Source: Streptomyces sp. DvalAA-14 (GTDB taxonomy: Bacteria; Actinomycetota; Actinomycetes; Streptomycetales; Streptomycetaceae). From it: a DNA stretch of 56,701 nt. The translations under genes were made by a program, and so were the position numbers. The notes beneath the pieces are model-generated. The model was not told where the DNA came from. It saw nothing but the letters and a program-made list of their open reading frames with translations, and ran no database searches. The stretch spans positions 1 through 56,701 of the forward strand of contig NZ_FMCH01000504.1 of NCBI RefSeq assembly GCF_900091855.1, in the 5' to 3' direction. Each line of letters opens with the position of its first letter. Positions within the stretch are counted from its first letter, which is position 1. Positions 1-8,501 of this stretch are shown one piece after another.

Positions 1-1332
1 TGCTCGCGATCAGCGGGGACGTTCCGGCGGTGACGATCCGACTGTTGGCGTGGGCCCGCAGGCTGACCGTCCCATCAGGATTGGTGATCAGGTCGAACGT
101 CTCGTTCTTGCCGTTCGTGGCCGAGTCGGCGATCAGCGCGGAGGCCCCGGTGTTCGCCGCGTCGACGTAGTCCCGTTGGCGTGGGCTTTCAGGCTGACCA
201 CGGAAGCGGTCGTCGGCACGCCGGTGACATTGTCGGCGTATCCGGCCGTGACCAGGCTCGCCTGCACCGCGTTCTCCGTGGCGTCCGACGGATAGCCGGT
301 CGTGACCGCGCCTTCGAAGAACTCTCCGTTGCCCCAGATGCTGTTGTCCCCGCCGGTGCCCAACTCGATGGAGTTCTGTACCTTCATCGGGTTGTAGCCA
401 CCGGGCGGCAAGGGTCCCGAATAGGACTGGGTCAGGCCGCCTCGCTGCCCGTTGCCGTATTTCAGGGCGAAGTTGGTCGTGCCGTTGTTCTTCTCCCACG
501 CGGAGAGGAAGGAGCCGTACTCCCCGGGGATCGTCGACGGATTGGCGCCGGTGTCGCTGAAGAACATGCCGTTCTCGAGGTCGCCGCCCACCCAGGGACC
601 GGGTCCGCTGCAGTTCTTCGTCCAGCAGTCGGTGCCGTAGTAGATGGCGTTCATGGTGGCGTTGCCGTCGTCGGTGTCATTGGCCTCGGCCGAGCCGAAG
701 TCGAAACAGCAGCCGTTGCTCGTGATGTTCGACGAGGTCAGCATGTAGATGCCCTCGGGCTGCGAGCCGGTCGGCACGTTCTTGGCGTTGTTGATGCGAT
801 ATCCCATCCCCTGCGCGTTGAACAGCGCCCCGAAGGCCGGCCGGCCGCCGACCGTCACCGGCAGCGCCATGGCGGGCGTGCCGATGTCCGACCCGTTCGG
901 ACCGGGGCCCGGGATCCCGCCCGAGCAACCGGAACACGACGTGCCCGGCGAGACCGGCATGTGGTTGCCGTTGGCGGTCTGGTCGTACAGCTCGGAGATG
1001 GTGCAGGTCGTCCCGGAGCAGAACGAGACCTGCGGTGCGGAGTCGACCACCCCGCCGGCGGCCGCCAGGCCGATGTTCAGATGGCTGCCGTCCGAGGCCC
1101 GCTGGATCTGGTACAGCGGCCCGTTGTAGGCCGCGAACAGGGCCCGGGTGGTGCTGTACGCCGCCGCGCACGGCGTACCGCCGGCGGCGTAGATGTCGCA
1201 CGGCAGCGTCGGCGCCGCGGCGGTGGCCGCGGTGGAGGTCGCGGCCGCTGCGGACGCGATCACGGCGAGCACCATCAGCACGCACGCGGCGGCCCGCCAC
1301 GCACGCCGCCGAATTGCGATCAGAAAGGACAT
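1..1332 (-). pseudogene. Secreted GH54 alpha-L-arabinofuranosidase, frameshifted, 3' end beyond window
   Basis: A signal peptide (arginine-rich start, then an alanine-rich hydrophobic stretch) precedes a catalytic region that follows the GH54 AbfB pattern: CDIYAAGGTPC near the N-terminus, DLENGMFF (nucleophile Glu in the family) and GTGGDNS (acid/base Asp). GH54 enzymes remove arabinofuranosyl side chains from arabinan and arabinoxylan. Downstream is a fascin/ricin-like repeat (VSLKAHANG). At about 172-175 the frame breaks: the open frame ends at 133, whereas shifting by one base continues the repeat (DYVDAANTGASALIAD, later VSLRAHANSRIVTAG) to the window edge. One missing base explains it; a sequencing error is possible. 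Start chosen at ATG 1332, six bases after GGAG; upstream in-frame ATGs lack a usable site. Family assignment is firm, functional status is not. Confidence 0.8.
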
Positions 1333-1771
1333 ACACATCTCCGTCATGGCCGGTCGGTCGGGTGGAGAACTGGGCACGCGCGGCGGTTCGGCGGCCGGCG
1401 GGTGCGGCGCGTCGGGCCCCCGCGGCCAGGTACGCACCGGACACCCCGCGCGGCGACCGACCGCACACCGTCGGGAACGCAGGTGCCGGGCGCGGGAGAG
1501 CGGGCGCAGCCGGCGGGCACAGGCCCCGCACCCGGTCCGCGCAAGACAGGGGCGTCAGTGCGTGGCGATTCAACTCCTGCGCCCCGGGGGCGTCAAGGGA
1601 TCCGACGTCTGAAGGAAATACGTCCGGATCAAGGAGTATGGGCCTGGAAAACGCCGTTGCGTTCCCTTGGACAGCGGTCGAAAGGTCCGATCACGCAGCC
1701 GTCGGCGGGGCTTGCTGGCGGCCTTCATGCACCCGGCCCGGGGGAGGACAACCCGCGGCCCGTCCCGTGCC
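1333..1771. other. Intergenic stretch upstream of the GH54 gene
   Basis: No convincing gene on either strand. Around 1646-1665 there is an imperfect dyad (GGAA arms outside, AACGC/GCGTT inside) with a central CG step, of the kind LacI-type sugar repressors use. That would suit regulation of the arabinofuranosidase, but it lies about 315 bases upstream of its start, so this is weak. Confidence 0.3.
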
Positions 1772-2281
1772 CTACGTGCTCGGGACGGCCGCGGGCGGGC
1801 GGACCGAGGAGTAGTACAGCTGCCCCTTGCCGAGCGGCTGCGCCTCGACCCGGCCGCGCCACAGGAGCAAGCCGTGCCTGCGCTCCCAAGAGGCGGTGTA
1901 GGCGGCGTTGCACATCCAGCCCGCCACGAGCGACAACGGCCACAGGGACACCCACGGCTCCCAGACCAGGGAGCCGATCAGGGTCGGCACGAGCAGGGTA
2001 GCCAGGAACCTGCCGTCGAAAAGGTGATGGCGCAGGGCGTCGTCGGCAGGCAGGACCGCGCCGGGGTCGTCAAGGGCGACCGCCGAGTCGAACGCGCGCT
2101 TCTCGATGGGGATCTCGGCCGCCAGCACGAGGAGGACGAGGCCGGCCGCTGGCCACGTGAACTCCCACTTCCACGTCAGCGTGGGAAGTCCGCGAACACC
2201 GAACGCCACCGCCGCACTGACAACGGCGGCGCACACCGCCGAGCAGACGCCCATCAGCTCGTGGTGCAGATGTCTCTCCAT
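1772..2281 (-). CDS. Putative membrane protein, 169 aa
   Basis: Not recognised as a named family. Three hydrophobic segments are visible: an alanine/valine-rich one near residues 10-28, one beginning at WPAAGLVLLVLAAEIP near 45, and a longer double segment (FLATLLVPTLIGSLVW then LSLVAGWMCNAAY) near 95-135. Charged residues between them fit a cytoplasmic loop. The chosen start, ATG 2281, has a GGGGGGA site six bases upstream; the open frame extends 13 codons further without a better site. It stands alone, back-to-back with the LD-carboxypeptidase gene whose end is 88 bases away. Confidence 0.6.
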   Translation of the reverse strand: MERHLHHELMGVCSAVCAAVVSAAVAFGVRGLPTLTWKWEFTWPAAGLVLLVLAAEIPIEKRAFDSAVALDDPGAVLPADDALRHHLFDGRFLATLLVPTLIGSLVWEPWVSLWPLSLVAGWMCNAAYTASWERRHGLLLWRGRVEAQPLGKGQLYYSSVRPPAAVPST

Positions 2282-2368
2282 CGCCGTCCCCCCGACGCCG
2301 CTCGTGCCCGACGGTTCCAAGTCTCCAGGTTTTCACCGGCCGCGCAGCCGAATCGGCGCCACGGGTGC

Positions 2369-3322
2369 TCAGCTCAGGGCCGGCTGCACGGTGAGGGTGC
2401 CGGCTGCGCTGTCGAGGGTCGCCCAGGTGCCCAGCGGCAGTGTCGGCGGGTGGTCGCCGTGGCCGATGGGCAGGCCGCCGAGCACGGGGATGCCGAGGTC
2501 GCCGAAATGGTCCCGCAGGACGTCGGTGACATCCCAGCCGCCGTCGTGCGCTGTGGCCGCGTCGTGCGCGAAGCCGGTGAACTGGCCCAGCGCCACACCG
2601 CGCAGTCCTTGCAGGGCGCCGCTGCGGGCCAGTTGGGTCAGCGCCCGGTCGACCAGGCGCAGTTGGCCGAGGGGGTGTTCCAGGAACAGGATCGCCCCGT
2701 CCAGCCGGGGCAGGCCGGCGCCGGCTTCGGTGCTGAGCGCGGTGAGCAGGCCGCCGAGCAGGATGCCGTGCGCCGTCCCGCCGACGCCGACGGCGGCGGT
2801 GGCCTCGCCCGGGTCCCGGCGCAGTGTGACCGCCTGCGGGGCGGTGAGTGCCTGCCGCAGCCGCCGCACGGTGTCCTCGTCCAGCACGTCGTTCCCGTGG
2901 GTCAGATACGGGCCGTGCAGGGTGGCCAGGCCGCAACGCCGCCACAAGGCGAGATGCAGGTGGGTGCAGTCGCTGAAACCGATCAGGGGTTTCGGGTCCC
3001 GGCGTACGGCCCGGGTGTCCAGCCGGTCGGCGATCCGATAGGCACCCGCCCCGCCCCGGGCGGCGAACACCGCCCGCACACCGGGATCGGCGAACGCCGC
3101 GTTCAGATCGGCCAGGCGGTCCTCGTCCCGGCCGGCCATCGGTCCCCACTGGTCGAATACGTGCTGTCCCAGCTCCACCCGCAGCCCCCATGACGCGAGC
3201 GCCGCCACGCCCCGCTCCACATCCGCACGCCGGGGCGGGCTGGACGGCGAGACGACGCGTACCCGGTCGCCGGGTCGCAGTCGGGGGGCCCGCAGCATGG
3301 GCGGGCGGGCCGGGACATCCAT
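2369..3322 (-). CDS. LD-carboxypeptidase, peptidase family S66
   Basis: S66 enzymes are cytoplasmic serine peptidases that trim the terminal D-alanine from murein tetrapeptides during wall recycling; some relatives give immunity to peptide-nucleotide antibiotics. The 317-aa length is normal. Visible landmarks in order are RPGDRVRVVSPSSP at the N-terminus, AARGGAGAYR, GFSDCT (nucleophile Ser of the family), LFLEHPLGQ (Glu of the triad) and GHGDHPPTLPLG (His of the triad), so the Ser-Glu-His set is complete. ATG 3322 is preferred over the open-frame start 33 bases upstream; neither has a good ribosome site, and ATG 3299 is also possible. Murein recycling versus self-immunity cannot be separated from context. 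Confidence 0.85.
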   Translation of the reverse strand: MDVPARPPMLRAPRLRPGDRVRVVSPSSPPRRADVERGVAALASWGLRVELGQHVFDQWGPMAGRDEDRLADLNAAFADPGVRAVFAARGGAGAYRIADRLDTRAVRRDPKPLIGFSDCTHLHLALWRRCGLATLHGPYLTHGNDVLDEDTVRRLRQALTAPQAVTLRRDPGEATAAVGVGGTAHGILLGGLLTALSTEAGAGLPRLDGAILFLEHPLGQLRLVDRALTQLARSGALQGLRGVALGQFTGFAHDAATAHDGGWDVTDVLRDHFGDLGIPVLGGLPIGHGDHPPTLPLGTWATLDSAAGTLTVQPALS

Positions 3323-3388
3323 GGTGCGATGGTCGCACGGCGGCTCGGCCCGCAACGCAGCCCGCCGAGGTCGCCGGCGTCGGGGCAG

Positions 3389-3428
3389 CCGGCCGGCTGG
3401 GTGGCTGGCCGGCCGGCTGGGTGGCTAT
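3389..3428. repeat. 20-bp tandem repeat, two copies
   Basis: Two adjacent 20-base copies (18 of 20 identical) built from CCGGCCGG plus CTGGGTGGCT lie just upstream of the formyltransferase gene. The second copy runs into CTATAG, which could contribute a -10 element for that gene. Confidence 0.8.
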
Positions 3429-3462
3429 AGGGCAGTGTGCGGCGGCATGGCACAGTAGCGTT

Positions 3463-4314
3463 ATGCCTCGTACCAATGCGCGTATAGTCCTCTTGACGTC
3501 CTATCTGCCGAATTACCAGCTTTTTGAGACCTGGGCGGGGCGGCACGGCCACCAGATCGTCCTGGTCGTGACGCCCTCGGGCAGCACCGACGGCCGCTAC
3601 GGCGACGCCGACCTGGTGGGCGGCCTCGGAAAGGGTGCCAGTCTGCTGATCAGCGGAAAGCTCCGGACGGTTGTCGCGCCGGTGATCGCCGCGCTGGCCC
3701 CCGATCTGGTGATATCCGCGGCCTTCTCCCGCCTGATCCCGCAGGAGATCCTTGACATCCCGACCTACGGCGCGCTGAATCTGCACCCCTCGGTGCTCCC
3801 GGCCGGCCGGGGCCCCAACCCGATGCGGCTCGTCTACGAGGGAGCCGAGACCATCGGGGCAACCCTCCACCGGACCGAAGCCGAGTTCGACACGGGCGCC
3901 GTCCTGAGCCAGCGCGAGCGGCCGCTGCCCGACGATCCGAGCGGACCGGCGCTGCTGGCGGGGTGGCTGGCCATGTTCGCCGAGGTCATCGAAGAGGGCA
4001 CCGCCAAAGCCCTCGCCGGGGAGCCGGGCACACCCCAGGACCCCGCGCGCGCCTCCTACGCCCCCGCCTTCACCGCGGCGGAATGCTCGGTCGACTTCAC
4101 CGAGCCGGCCGCGGTGATCTGCCGCAAGGTGGCGGCCCTGAATCTGCTGACCCCCCGCGCGGTGGTACGGCTCCCCGACTACGAGGGCACGATCCGGCAG
4201 GCACGGGTGGCGGCGTCCGGCGGCGGGGAATCCCCGGGAACGGTCCTGACCCGGCACACCGACGGGTGGACCGTGCAGGCGGCCGACCACGCGGTTCGCC
4301 TGGTCGCCTCCTAG
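3463..4314 (+). CDS. Formyltransferase family protein (methionyl-tRNA formyltransferase-like fold)
   Basis: 283 aa. The N-terminal two thirds show the Formyl_trans_N fold: ALNLHPSVLPAGRGPNP carries the Asn/His of the catalytic set and EFDTGAVL the Asp. The C-terminal third (from about residue 205) resembles the Fmt C-domain region in position (SYAPAFTAAECSVDF). Compared with true Fmt the protein is short, and its beginning (RIVLLTSYLPNYQLFETW) differs, so it may formylate a sugar amine or small metabolite using formyl-tetrahydrofolate rather than initiator tRNA. ATG 3463 is the only start that leaves the fold intact; the leader has no clear ribosome site. The stop codon lies inside the terminal CTAG of the adjacent mobile element. 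Confidence 0.75.
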   Translation: MPRTNARIVLLTSYLPNYQLFETWAGRHGHQIVLVVTPSGSTDGRYGDADLVGGLGKGASLLISGKLRTVVAPVIAALAPDLVISAAFSRLIPQEILDIPTYGALNLHPSVLPAGRGPNPMRLVYEGAETIGATLHRTEAEFDTGAVLSQRERPLPDDPSGPALLAGWLAMFAEVIEEGTAKALAGEPGTPQDPARASYAPAFTAAECSVDFTEPAAVICRKVAALNLLTPRAVVRLPDYEGTIRQARVAASGGGESPGTVLTRHTDGWTVQAADHAVRLVAS

Positions 4315-4491
4315 GCCGTGTCTGACAAATCCCGCCTGCCCCGCGACGCCTGGCACGCGCGCTCGCTGCGTTGTCGGGGTCGTCCGAGTAGCCCACTACG
4401 AGGACGACCCTCCGCCTTGCGATCGCACGCACCAGACGCCGCGGGGCCCCGCCCTGCGGGCGGACGGCGCTATTTGTCAGACACGGCCTAG
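4311..4491. mobile_element. MITE-like element with perfect 20-bp terminal inverted repeats
   Basis: The first 20 bases (4311-4330, CTAGGCCGTGTCTGACAAAT) are repeated exactly, inverted, at 4472-4491. The 181-bp interior has no gene and contains further dyads, among them a hairpin around GTCGTCC...GGACGAC near 4379-4409. Both ends begin with CTAG, which fits insertion at CTAG or TA, the preference of some IS5-family elements; a non-autonomous derivative of such an IS is the likely origin. Restoring one CTAG would leave the neighbouring stop codon unchanged, so insertion did not alter the formyltransferase. From memory similar sequences are common in Streptomyces chromosomes, but I could not search. 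Confidence 0.85.
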
Positions 4492-4591
4492 CGGCGCGCA
4501 GCCACCGCCCGGCACCGCCCTGCCTGCCCCGGGAGGTCAGCGGTAGGTCAGCGGGAGGCGCTCACCGGTGGCCGAGATCCGCGGGCGGACC

Positions 4592-5113
4592 TCAGCTCTT
4601 GACGGCCTCGGCGATCCGCAGGGCGACTTCGGCAGGCGTGACGTGCGCGGTGTCGATGACCTCGGCCGCCGCGTGCAGCCAGGTGCGGGCCGCCTCGGCG
4701 TAGGGCTCGAGGTATTCGAGACGGAACGAGGAAGGGCCGAGATCGGTGTCCCCCTCGATCCGCCTGCGGAGGGTGTCCTGGTCGGCGTGCAGGACGAAGT
4801 GCCGTACCGGGATGGCATGGTGGGCGAGGCCCGTGCTGATCTCGCGCCAGTACTCCTCGACCAGGACGGTCATCGGCATCACCAGAGTGCCGCCGGTGTA
4901 GTCGAGCACGTGGCGGGCGGTCTCGACGACGAGCGGCCGCCACGGCGGCCAGTGCTGGAAGTTGGTCGTCCGGGGCAGCCCCGGGCTGATGTCCATGAGT
5001 GTCTCGCCGACCTTCTCGGCGTCGAACACCCGTGAATCCGGGATCAGTTGCTGTACGAGAGCGCTGGTCGTCGTCTTGCCCGCGCCATGGGTGCCATTGA
5101 GCCATACGATCAC
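4592..5113 (-). CDS. Small P-loop ATPase/kinase-like protein (AAA family)
   Basis: 173 aa. A Walker A motif (GTHGAGKTTT) lies eight residues from the start, followed by FDAEKVGETL and a lid-like RRRIEGDTD segment near residue 110, the layout of small nucleoside-kinase-like P-loop proteins that phosphorylate metabolites or antibiotics. The open frame extends far upstream through the TetR gene, but the P-loop normally sits at the N-terminus, so GTG 5113 (VIVWLNGTHG) is taken as start; its ribosome site is weak. It is co-directional with and 90 bases downstream of the TetR gene. The substrate cannot be told from the sequence. Confidence 0.75.
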   Translation of the reverse strand: MIVWLNGTHGAGKTTTSALVQQLIPDSRVFDAEKVGETLMDISPGLPRTTNFQHWPPWRPLVVETARHVLDYTGGTLVMPMTVLVEEYWREISTGLAHHAIPVRHFVLHADQDTLRRRIEGDTDLGPSSFRLEYLEPYAEAARTWLHAAAEVIDTAHVTPAEVALRIAEAVKS

Positions 5114-5202
5114 GGGACCCAACGCTAGCGCCCTGCAGGCCGCGGAAGCGCCGGCAGGAGGAATCCGGTACGGCGCTTCGGCGTTTTCGGCCGCCGCCGC
5201 GG

Positions 5203-5772
5203 CTACGGTGTCCGGCGGCAGCCCGCGAGCAGGCGGGCGACCATCTGCTGCGCGTCGGCGCGGTCGTAGTCGCCGCCGAGGATGCACAGATTCCCCACGG
5301 CTCGCAGCAGCGTGTACGCGTCGAGGTCCGGGTCGAGTTCGCCGGCCGCCGCGCCGGCGTCGATCAGCGTCGCGCACGCGGGCACCAGTTTGTCGAGCAT
5401 GAGCGTGTGCAGATTCTGCAGGCTCGGGTCCTCGGACCGCAGCGCGGCGCCGAGGCCGTGCTTGGTGACCAGGAACTCCACGAATGCGTCGATCCACCGT
5501 GTCAGCGCCGCGGCGGGGGAGCGCTGCTCTCGCAGCAGCTCCGGCGCGAGTGCGGCGCACGCGTCGACCTGGTGCCGGTACACGGCGGTGACGAGATCCG
5601 CCCGGGTGGGGAAATGCCGGTAGACGGTCCCGAGGCCGACGCCGGCGCGTCCGGCGATGTCGCGGATGGGCGCCTGCACTCCCTGGTCCACGAACACGGC
5701 CGCTGCCGCTGACAGCAGAGCCTCACGGTTGCGCTGCACTCCCGCTCGGCGCGTCCCGGACGGTTCCGGCAC
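5203..5772 (-). CDS. TetR-family transcriptional repressor
   Basis: 189 aa. Residues 12-58 form the TetR helix-turn-helix (RNREALLSAAAAVF, then GVGLGTVYRHFPTRADL). The C-terminal ligand domain is of the type with ALTRWIDAFVEFL and a run ending AYTLLRAVGNLCILGG, common among Streptomyces regulators of adjacent hydrolases or reductases. It is transcribed away from the alpha/beta hydrolase at 5875 and the shared region contains two perfect palindromes, one filling the hydrolase promoter spacer, so repression of the hydrolase and of itself is expected. A GGAGAAC site precedes ATG 5772. Confidence 0.9.
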   Translation of the reverse strand: MPEPSGTRRAGVQRNREALLSAAAAVFVDQGVQAPIRDIAGRAGVGLGTVYRHFPTRADLVTAVYRHQVDACAALAPELLREQRSPAAALTRWIDAFVEFLVTKHGLGAALRSEDPSLQNLHTLMLDKLVPACATLIDAGAAAGELDPDLDAYTLLRAVGNLCILGGDYDRADAQQMVARLLAGCRRTP

Positions 5773-5783
5773 AACGTTCTCCT

Positions 5784-5830
5784 TTGTTCGCGGAACAATG
5801 TTCCGCTAAGCTGGCGGAACGGCGTTCCGC
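5784..5830 (+). promoter_or_regulatory. Hydrolase promoter with twin TetR operators
   Basis: A -35 like TTGTTC (5784-5789) and a -10 like TAAGCT (5807-5812) are separated by exactly 17 bases. That spacer is the first operator, GCGGAAC-AAT-GTTCCGC (5790-5806). A second, GCGGAAC-GGC-GTTCCGC (5814-5830), covers the expected transcription start. Each has seven-base perfect arms and a three-base centre; centres are 24 bases apart, a little over two helical turns. The arrangement predicts repression by the divergent TetR protein, which would block both polymerase binding and its own leftward promoter. Confidence 0.8.
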
Positions 5831-5874
5831 TCCATTGTGGCAGAACCGCCAACCCCAGAGAAGCCGAGGTCACC

Positions 5875-6798
5875 ATGCCCACTGTCACTGTGCCCACCAC
5901 CCGGCTCGGCCGGCAGATCACCGCGGTCAAGCCCGTCACCGTCCCCACATCCGGCCGCGGCACCGAGCTGCAGGTCAAGGTCACCGCCCCGGTGTCGGGC
6001 GAAGACCTGCCGGTCATCGTGTTCTCCCACGGCAACGGATGGTCGCTGGACGGCTACGAACCCCTCGTCGACCGGTGGGCGGCCGCCGGGTTCGCGGTCG
6101 TGCAGCCGACCCACCTGGACTCCCGCCGCAACGGCATCGGATTCGACGACCCGCGCTTCGGCACCATCTGGCGCGTACGCATCACCGACCTCCACGCGGT
6201 CCTCGACAACCTGGACGGGATACTGGCCCGGGCCGGCGGCCTGGACGCCCGGATCGGACCCGGCCGGATCGCCGCTGTCGGGCACTCCTGGGGCGCCCAG
6301 AGCGTCGGCGCACTCCTCGGCGCGCGCGTCGTGGACGCCGACGGCGTGCCGGGAGAGGACTTCTCCCACCCCGCGGTCACGGCCGGCGCACTGATCGCGG
6401 CGACCGGAACCGGCGAGACCCTCACGCCGTTCGCAGCCGCCCACCTGCCGTTCATGAAGCCGGACTATTCCACCATGACCACCCCGGCCCTGGTCGTCGC
6501 CGGTGGCAAGGACCAGTCGGCGCTGTCCACCCGCGGACCGGACTGGTTCACCGACGCCTACCGTCTCAGCCCGGCGCCCAAGAGCCTGCTCACCGTCACC
6601 GAGGGCGAGCACACGCTCGGCGGCGTCGCCGGCGAGAAGGTCGCCGAGACCACCGATGAGGACCCGGCCCGTGTCGCCCTGGTCGCGGACGCGATCTCCG
6701 CCTACCTGCTGGACGCCTTCGGGCTCGACGGCGCCGCCTGGGCCGCCCTGCGGGGCGCCACCGCCGAGGACAGCGCCTGGAGCATCCGCGGCAAGTGA
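5875..6798 (+). CDS. Alpha/beta hydrolase (dienelactone hydrolase/chlorophyllase type)
   Basis: 307 aa, no signal peptide, so probably cytoplasmic. The fold is marked by VIVFSHGNGW (oxyanion region), the nucleophile elbow GHSWGA near residue 140, an Asp in VVAGGKDQSA and the His in GEHTLGG, giving a full Ser-Asp-His triad. Such enzymes hydrolyse esters or lactones; the natural substrate is unknown, but the tight pairing with a divergent TetR gene suggests it removes the compound sensed by the repressor. GAGG seven bases before ATG 5875 supports the start. Confidence 0.85.
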   Translation: MPTVTVPTTRLGRQITAVKPVTVPTSGRGTELQVKVTAPVSGEDLPVIVFSHGNGWSLDGYEPLVDRWAAAGFAVVQPTHLDSRRNGIGFDDPRFGTIWRVRITDLHAVLDNLDGILARAGGLDARIGPGRIAAVGHSWGAQSVGALLGARVVDADGVPGEDFSHPAVTAGALIAATGTGETLTPFAAAHLPFMKPDYSTMTTPALVVAGGKDQSALSTRGPDWFTDAYRLSPAPKSLLTVTEGEHTLGGVAGEKVAETTDEDPARVALVADAISAYLLDAFGLDGAAWAALRGATAEDSAWSIRGK

Positions 6799-6830
6799 CC
6801 CCGCGCGCCTGAGAGGGGGTCAGGGGATCG

Positions 6831-7550
6831 TCAGGGCCGCGCCCGGCGCGCCCTCCTGGCCTCGGGCGTCCCGGTCTGCTGGGCGAGATGCTCCAGGGCC
6901 CGCGCCTTGGGATCGGACAGCTCGCCCACCGGTTTGAGGGACCGCCACAGCAGCGCGGACGCGTAACTGCGGTACGGGGACCACGCCTCAGCGGCGCTTC
7001 GCACCTCGCCGGCCGTGGGCGGCTGCGCGCGGCGCCACTCCTGGGCGACGGCTTGGCGGATCCCCATGTCTTCCGGCGGCAGGACGTCCGGGCGGTGGAG
7101 TTGGCGCATCAGGAATGCCTGGGCGGACCAGCGGCCGATGCCGCGGATCGCGGTGAGGGCTTCGAGCACGGTTGTGTCGTCGTCCTTGTCCATGGCCTCG
7201 ACGTCGATGCTGCCGGTGGTCTGTGCGTGGGCGAAGTCGAGAAGGCACTGGGTCTTCGTCTGCGGCAGGCCGAATCCGCGCAGTCGGTCGGCTCCCAGCC
7301 CCAGCACACCCTCGGCGGAAGGGATGCCTCCGGTGGCGTCGGCGATGCGGTCGAACAGGGTGAAGCCGGCGAGAGCGGAGGTCCGCTGTCCGACGATGTG
7401 CAGGACCATGGCGGCGAACCGGCTGGAGCCGGTGCGGCCTCCGTCGTGCCACGCGAACGGGTTCTGCGGCCCGTAGGTATCGATCAGCCGGGCGAACACC
7501 GGTTCGCTGTCGGCGAGGTAGGCGTGGGCGGCGGTGGCGGTGGCGGTCAT
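6831..7550 (-). CDS. HhH-GPD DNA glycosylase (3-methyladenine glycosylase II-like)
   Basis: 239 aa. The helix-hairpin-helix is at LTAIRGIGRWSAQAFLMR (about residues 128-145), followed by the Gly/Pro-rich loop LPPEDMGIRQA, whose Asp is the catalytic residue of the family. There is no iron-sulfur Cys cluster at the C-terminus, which argues against EndoIII and for the AlkA-like branch that excises alkylated purines. The N-terminal AlkA domain is missing, as usual for the shorter actinobacterial members. ATG 7550 follows an AAGGGCA site. It converges on the hydrolase gene with 32 bases between stops. Confidence 0.85.
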   Translation of the reverse strand: MTATATAAHAYLADSEPVFARLIDTYGPQNPFAWHDGGRTGSSRFAAMVLHIVGQRTSALAGFTLFDRIADATGGIPSAEGVLGLGADRLRGFGLPQTKTQCLLDFAHAQTTGSIDVEAMDKDDDTTVLEALTAIRGIGRWSAQAFLMRQLHRPDVLPPEDMGIRQAVAQEWRRAQPPTAGEVRSAAEAWSPYRSYASALLWRSLKPVGELSDPKARALEHLAQQTGTPEARRARRARP

Positions 7551-7640
7551 GAGCGGTGCCCTTTCTGGCCGTGGCCCGTTACGGGACGTGGCAGCGCGGC
7601 GGGTGTCGTTCGGCAGGCGCCGCCCGTCCCGCTGCCGCCG

Positions 7641-7692
7641 GGTTCCGAGGTCCGGGTTCCGAGGTCCGAGGTCCGGGGTCCGGGGTCCGAGG
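7641..7692. repeat. Short imperfect tandem repeat
   Basis: About seven degenerate 7-8 base units of the form GTCCGAG / GTTCCGAG / GTCCGGG. It lies between the glycosylase and the PEP-mutase-like gene; no dyad or coding signal accompanies it. Such runs vary in copy number through slippage. Confidence 0.7.
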
Positions 7693-7727
7693 CGGGGTCT
7701 GCTGCCCCTGGCGGTCCGTCGGTCGGG

Positions 7728-8501
7728 TCAGTGCGGGGTGCGGTCGTAGTCGGTCAGGCGGCGTTGCAGGTCCGGGTAGGGGGTGGCGGCGGGGAGGTCC
7801 GGGTTGCCATCGCGGACGGCGGTGGCCGCGTGCGTGGCGGCGTGGATCGCGGCCCGGTAGGGGAGGGAGCCGGTGCTGATCCGGCGTACTCCGAGCCGTC
7901 CGAGGTCGGCGACAGTGAGGTCGGGGATGACGAGGACGTTCAGCGGTACCGGGATGTTCGCGGTCAGTTCCCGCAGGACGGCCGGGTCGCTCGCGCCGGG
8001 GACGAAGATCCCGTCCGCGCCGGCTTCGACGTAGGCGTTCGCGCGGTGCAGTGTCGCTTCGAGGCCGGCGTCCTGGTTGAGCCAGTAGGTGTCCACACGG
8101 GCGTTGACGAACAGGTCCGGTGACAGTTCCTTGACGGCGGCGATTTTGGCCGCGTGGGCCTGCGGAGCGATGAGCCTTTCCGCGGTGCTGTCCTCGATGT
8201 TGATGCCGGCCACGTCCAGCCGGGCGATGTAGGCGGCGACATCGCGGGGGTTGTCGGCATAGCCGTCCTCCACGTCCACGCTGATGAAGGCCGGCAGCCG
8301 GGCGAGCTGTCGGGCCAGCGCCAGGTTGGCGTCCTTGCTGGCACGCGCCCCGTCCGGGCGGCCGAGGCCGGAGGCGACGCCGAAACTGGTGGTGCCGATC
8401 GCCTCGAAGCCGGCATCGACGAAGGCCAGTGCCGACGGCACGTCCCAGGCGTTGGGCAGGACCAGCGGAGCATCCCGGTGGTGCAGTTCGTGGAACGTCA
8501 T
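7728..8501 (-). CDS. Isocitrate lyase / PEP mutase family protein
   Basis: 257 aa. N-terminal LPNAWDVPSALAF, then AIGTTSFGVASGLG, the acidic core SVDVEDGYADN (metal/substrate loop of the superfamily), GINIEDST and NARVDTYWL follow the ICL/PEPM barrel in order. The superfamily cleaves or rearranges C-C and C-P bonds of oxaloacetate-like substrates. The KKCGH loop of true isocitrate lyases is absent, so it is one of the many uncharacterised members (2-methylisocitrate lyase or carboxyPEP-related). AAGGAGAA upstream of ATG 8501 gives a strong start. It appears monocistronic. Confidence 0.85.
   Translation of the reverse strand: MTFHELHHRDAPLVLPNAWDVPSALAFVDAGFEAIGTTSFGVASGLGRPDGARASKDANLALARQLARLPAFISVDVEDGYADNPRDVAAYIARLDVAGINIEDSTAERLIAPQAHAAKIAAVKELSPDLFVNARVDTYWLNQDAGLEATLHRANAYVEAGADGIFVPGASDPAVLRELTANIPVPLNVLVIPDLTVADLGRLGVRRISTGSLPYRAAIHAATHAATAVRDGNPDLPAATPYPDLQRRLTDYDRTPH

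Noticed and set aside
1667..3193. Long plus-strand frame over the membrane protein and LD-carboxypeptidase genes
   Set aside because: Crosses two well-supported genes on the other strand and has no domain features.
5771..5780. ACAACGTTCT as a further copy of the GAACGTTC operator
   Set aside because: It coincides with the ribosome site of the TetR gene at 5772 (GGAGAACG) and lacks the TGTCAA partner.
7641..7692. Short repeats as a CRISPR array
   Set aside because: Units are 7-8 bases, degenerate and without spacers; no cas genes.
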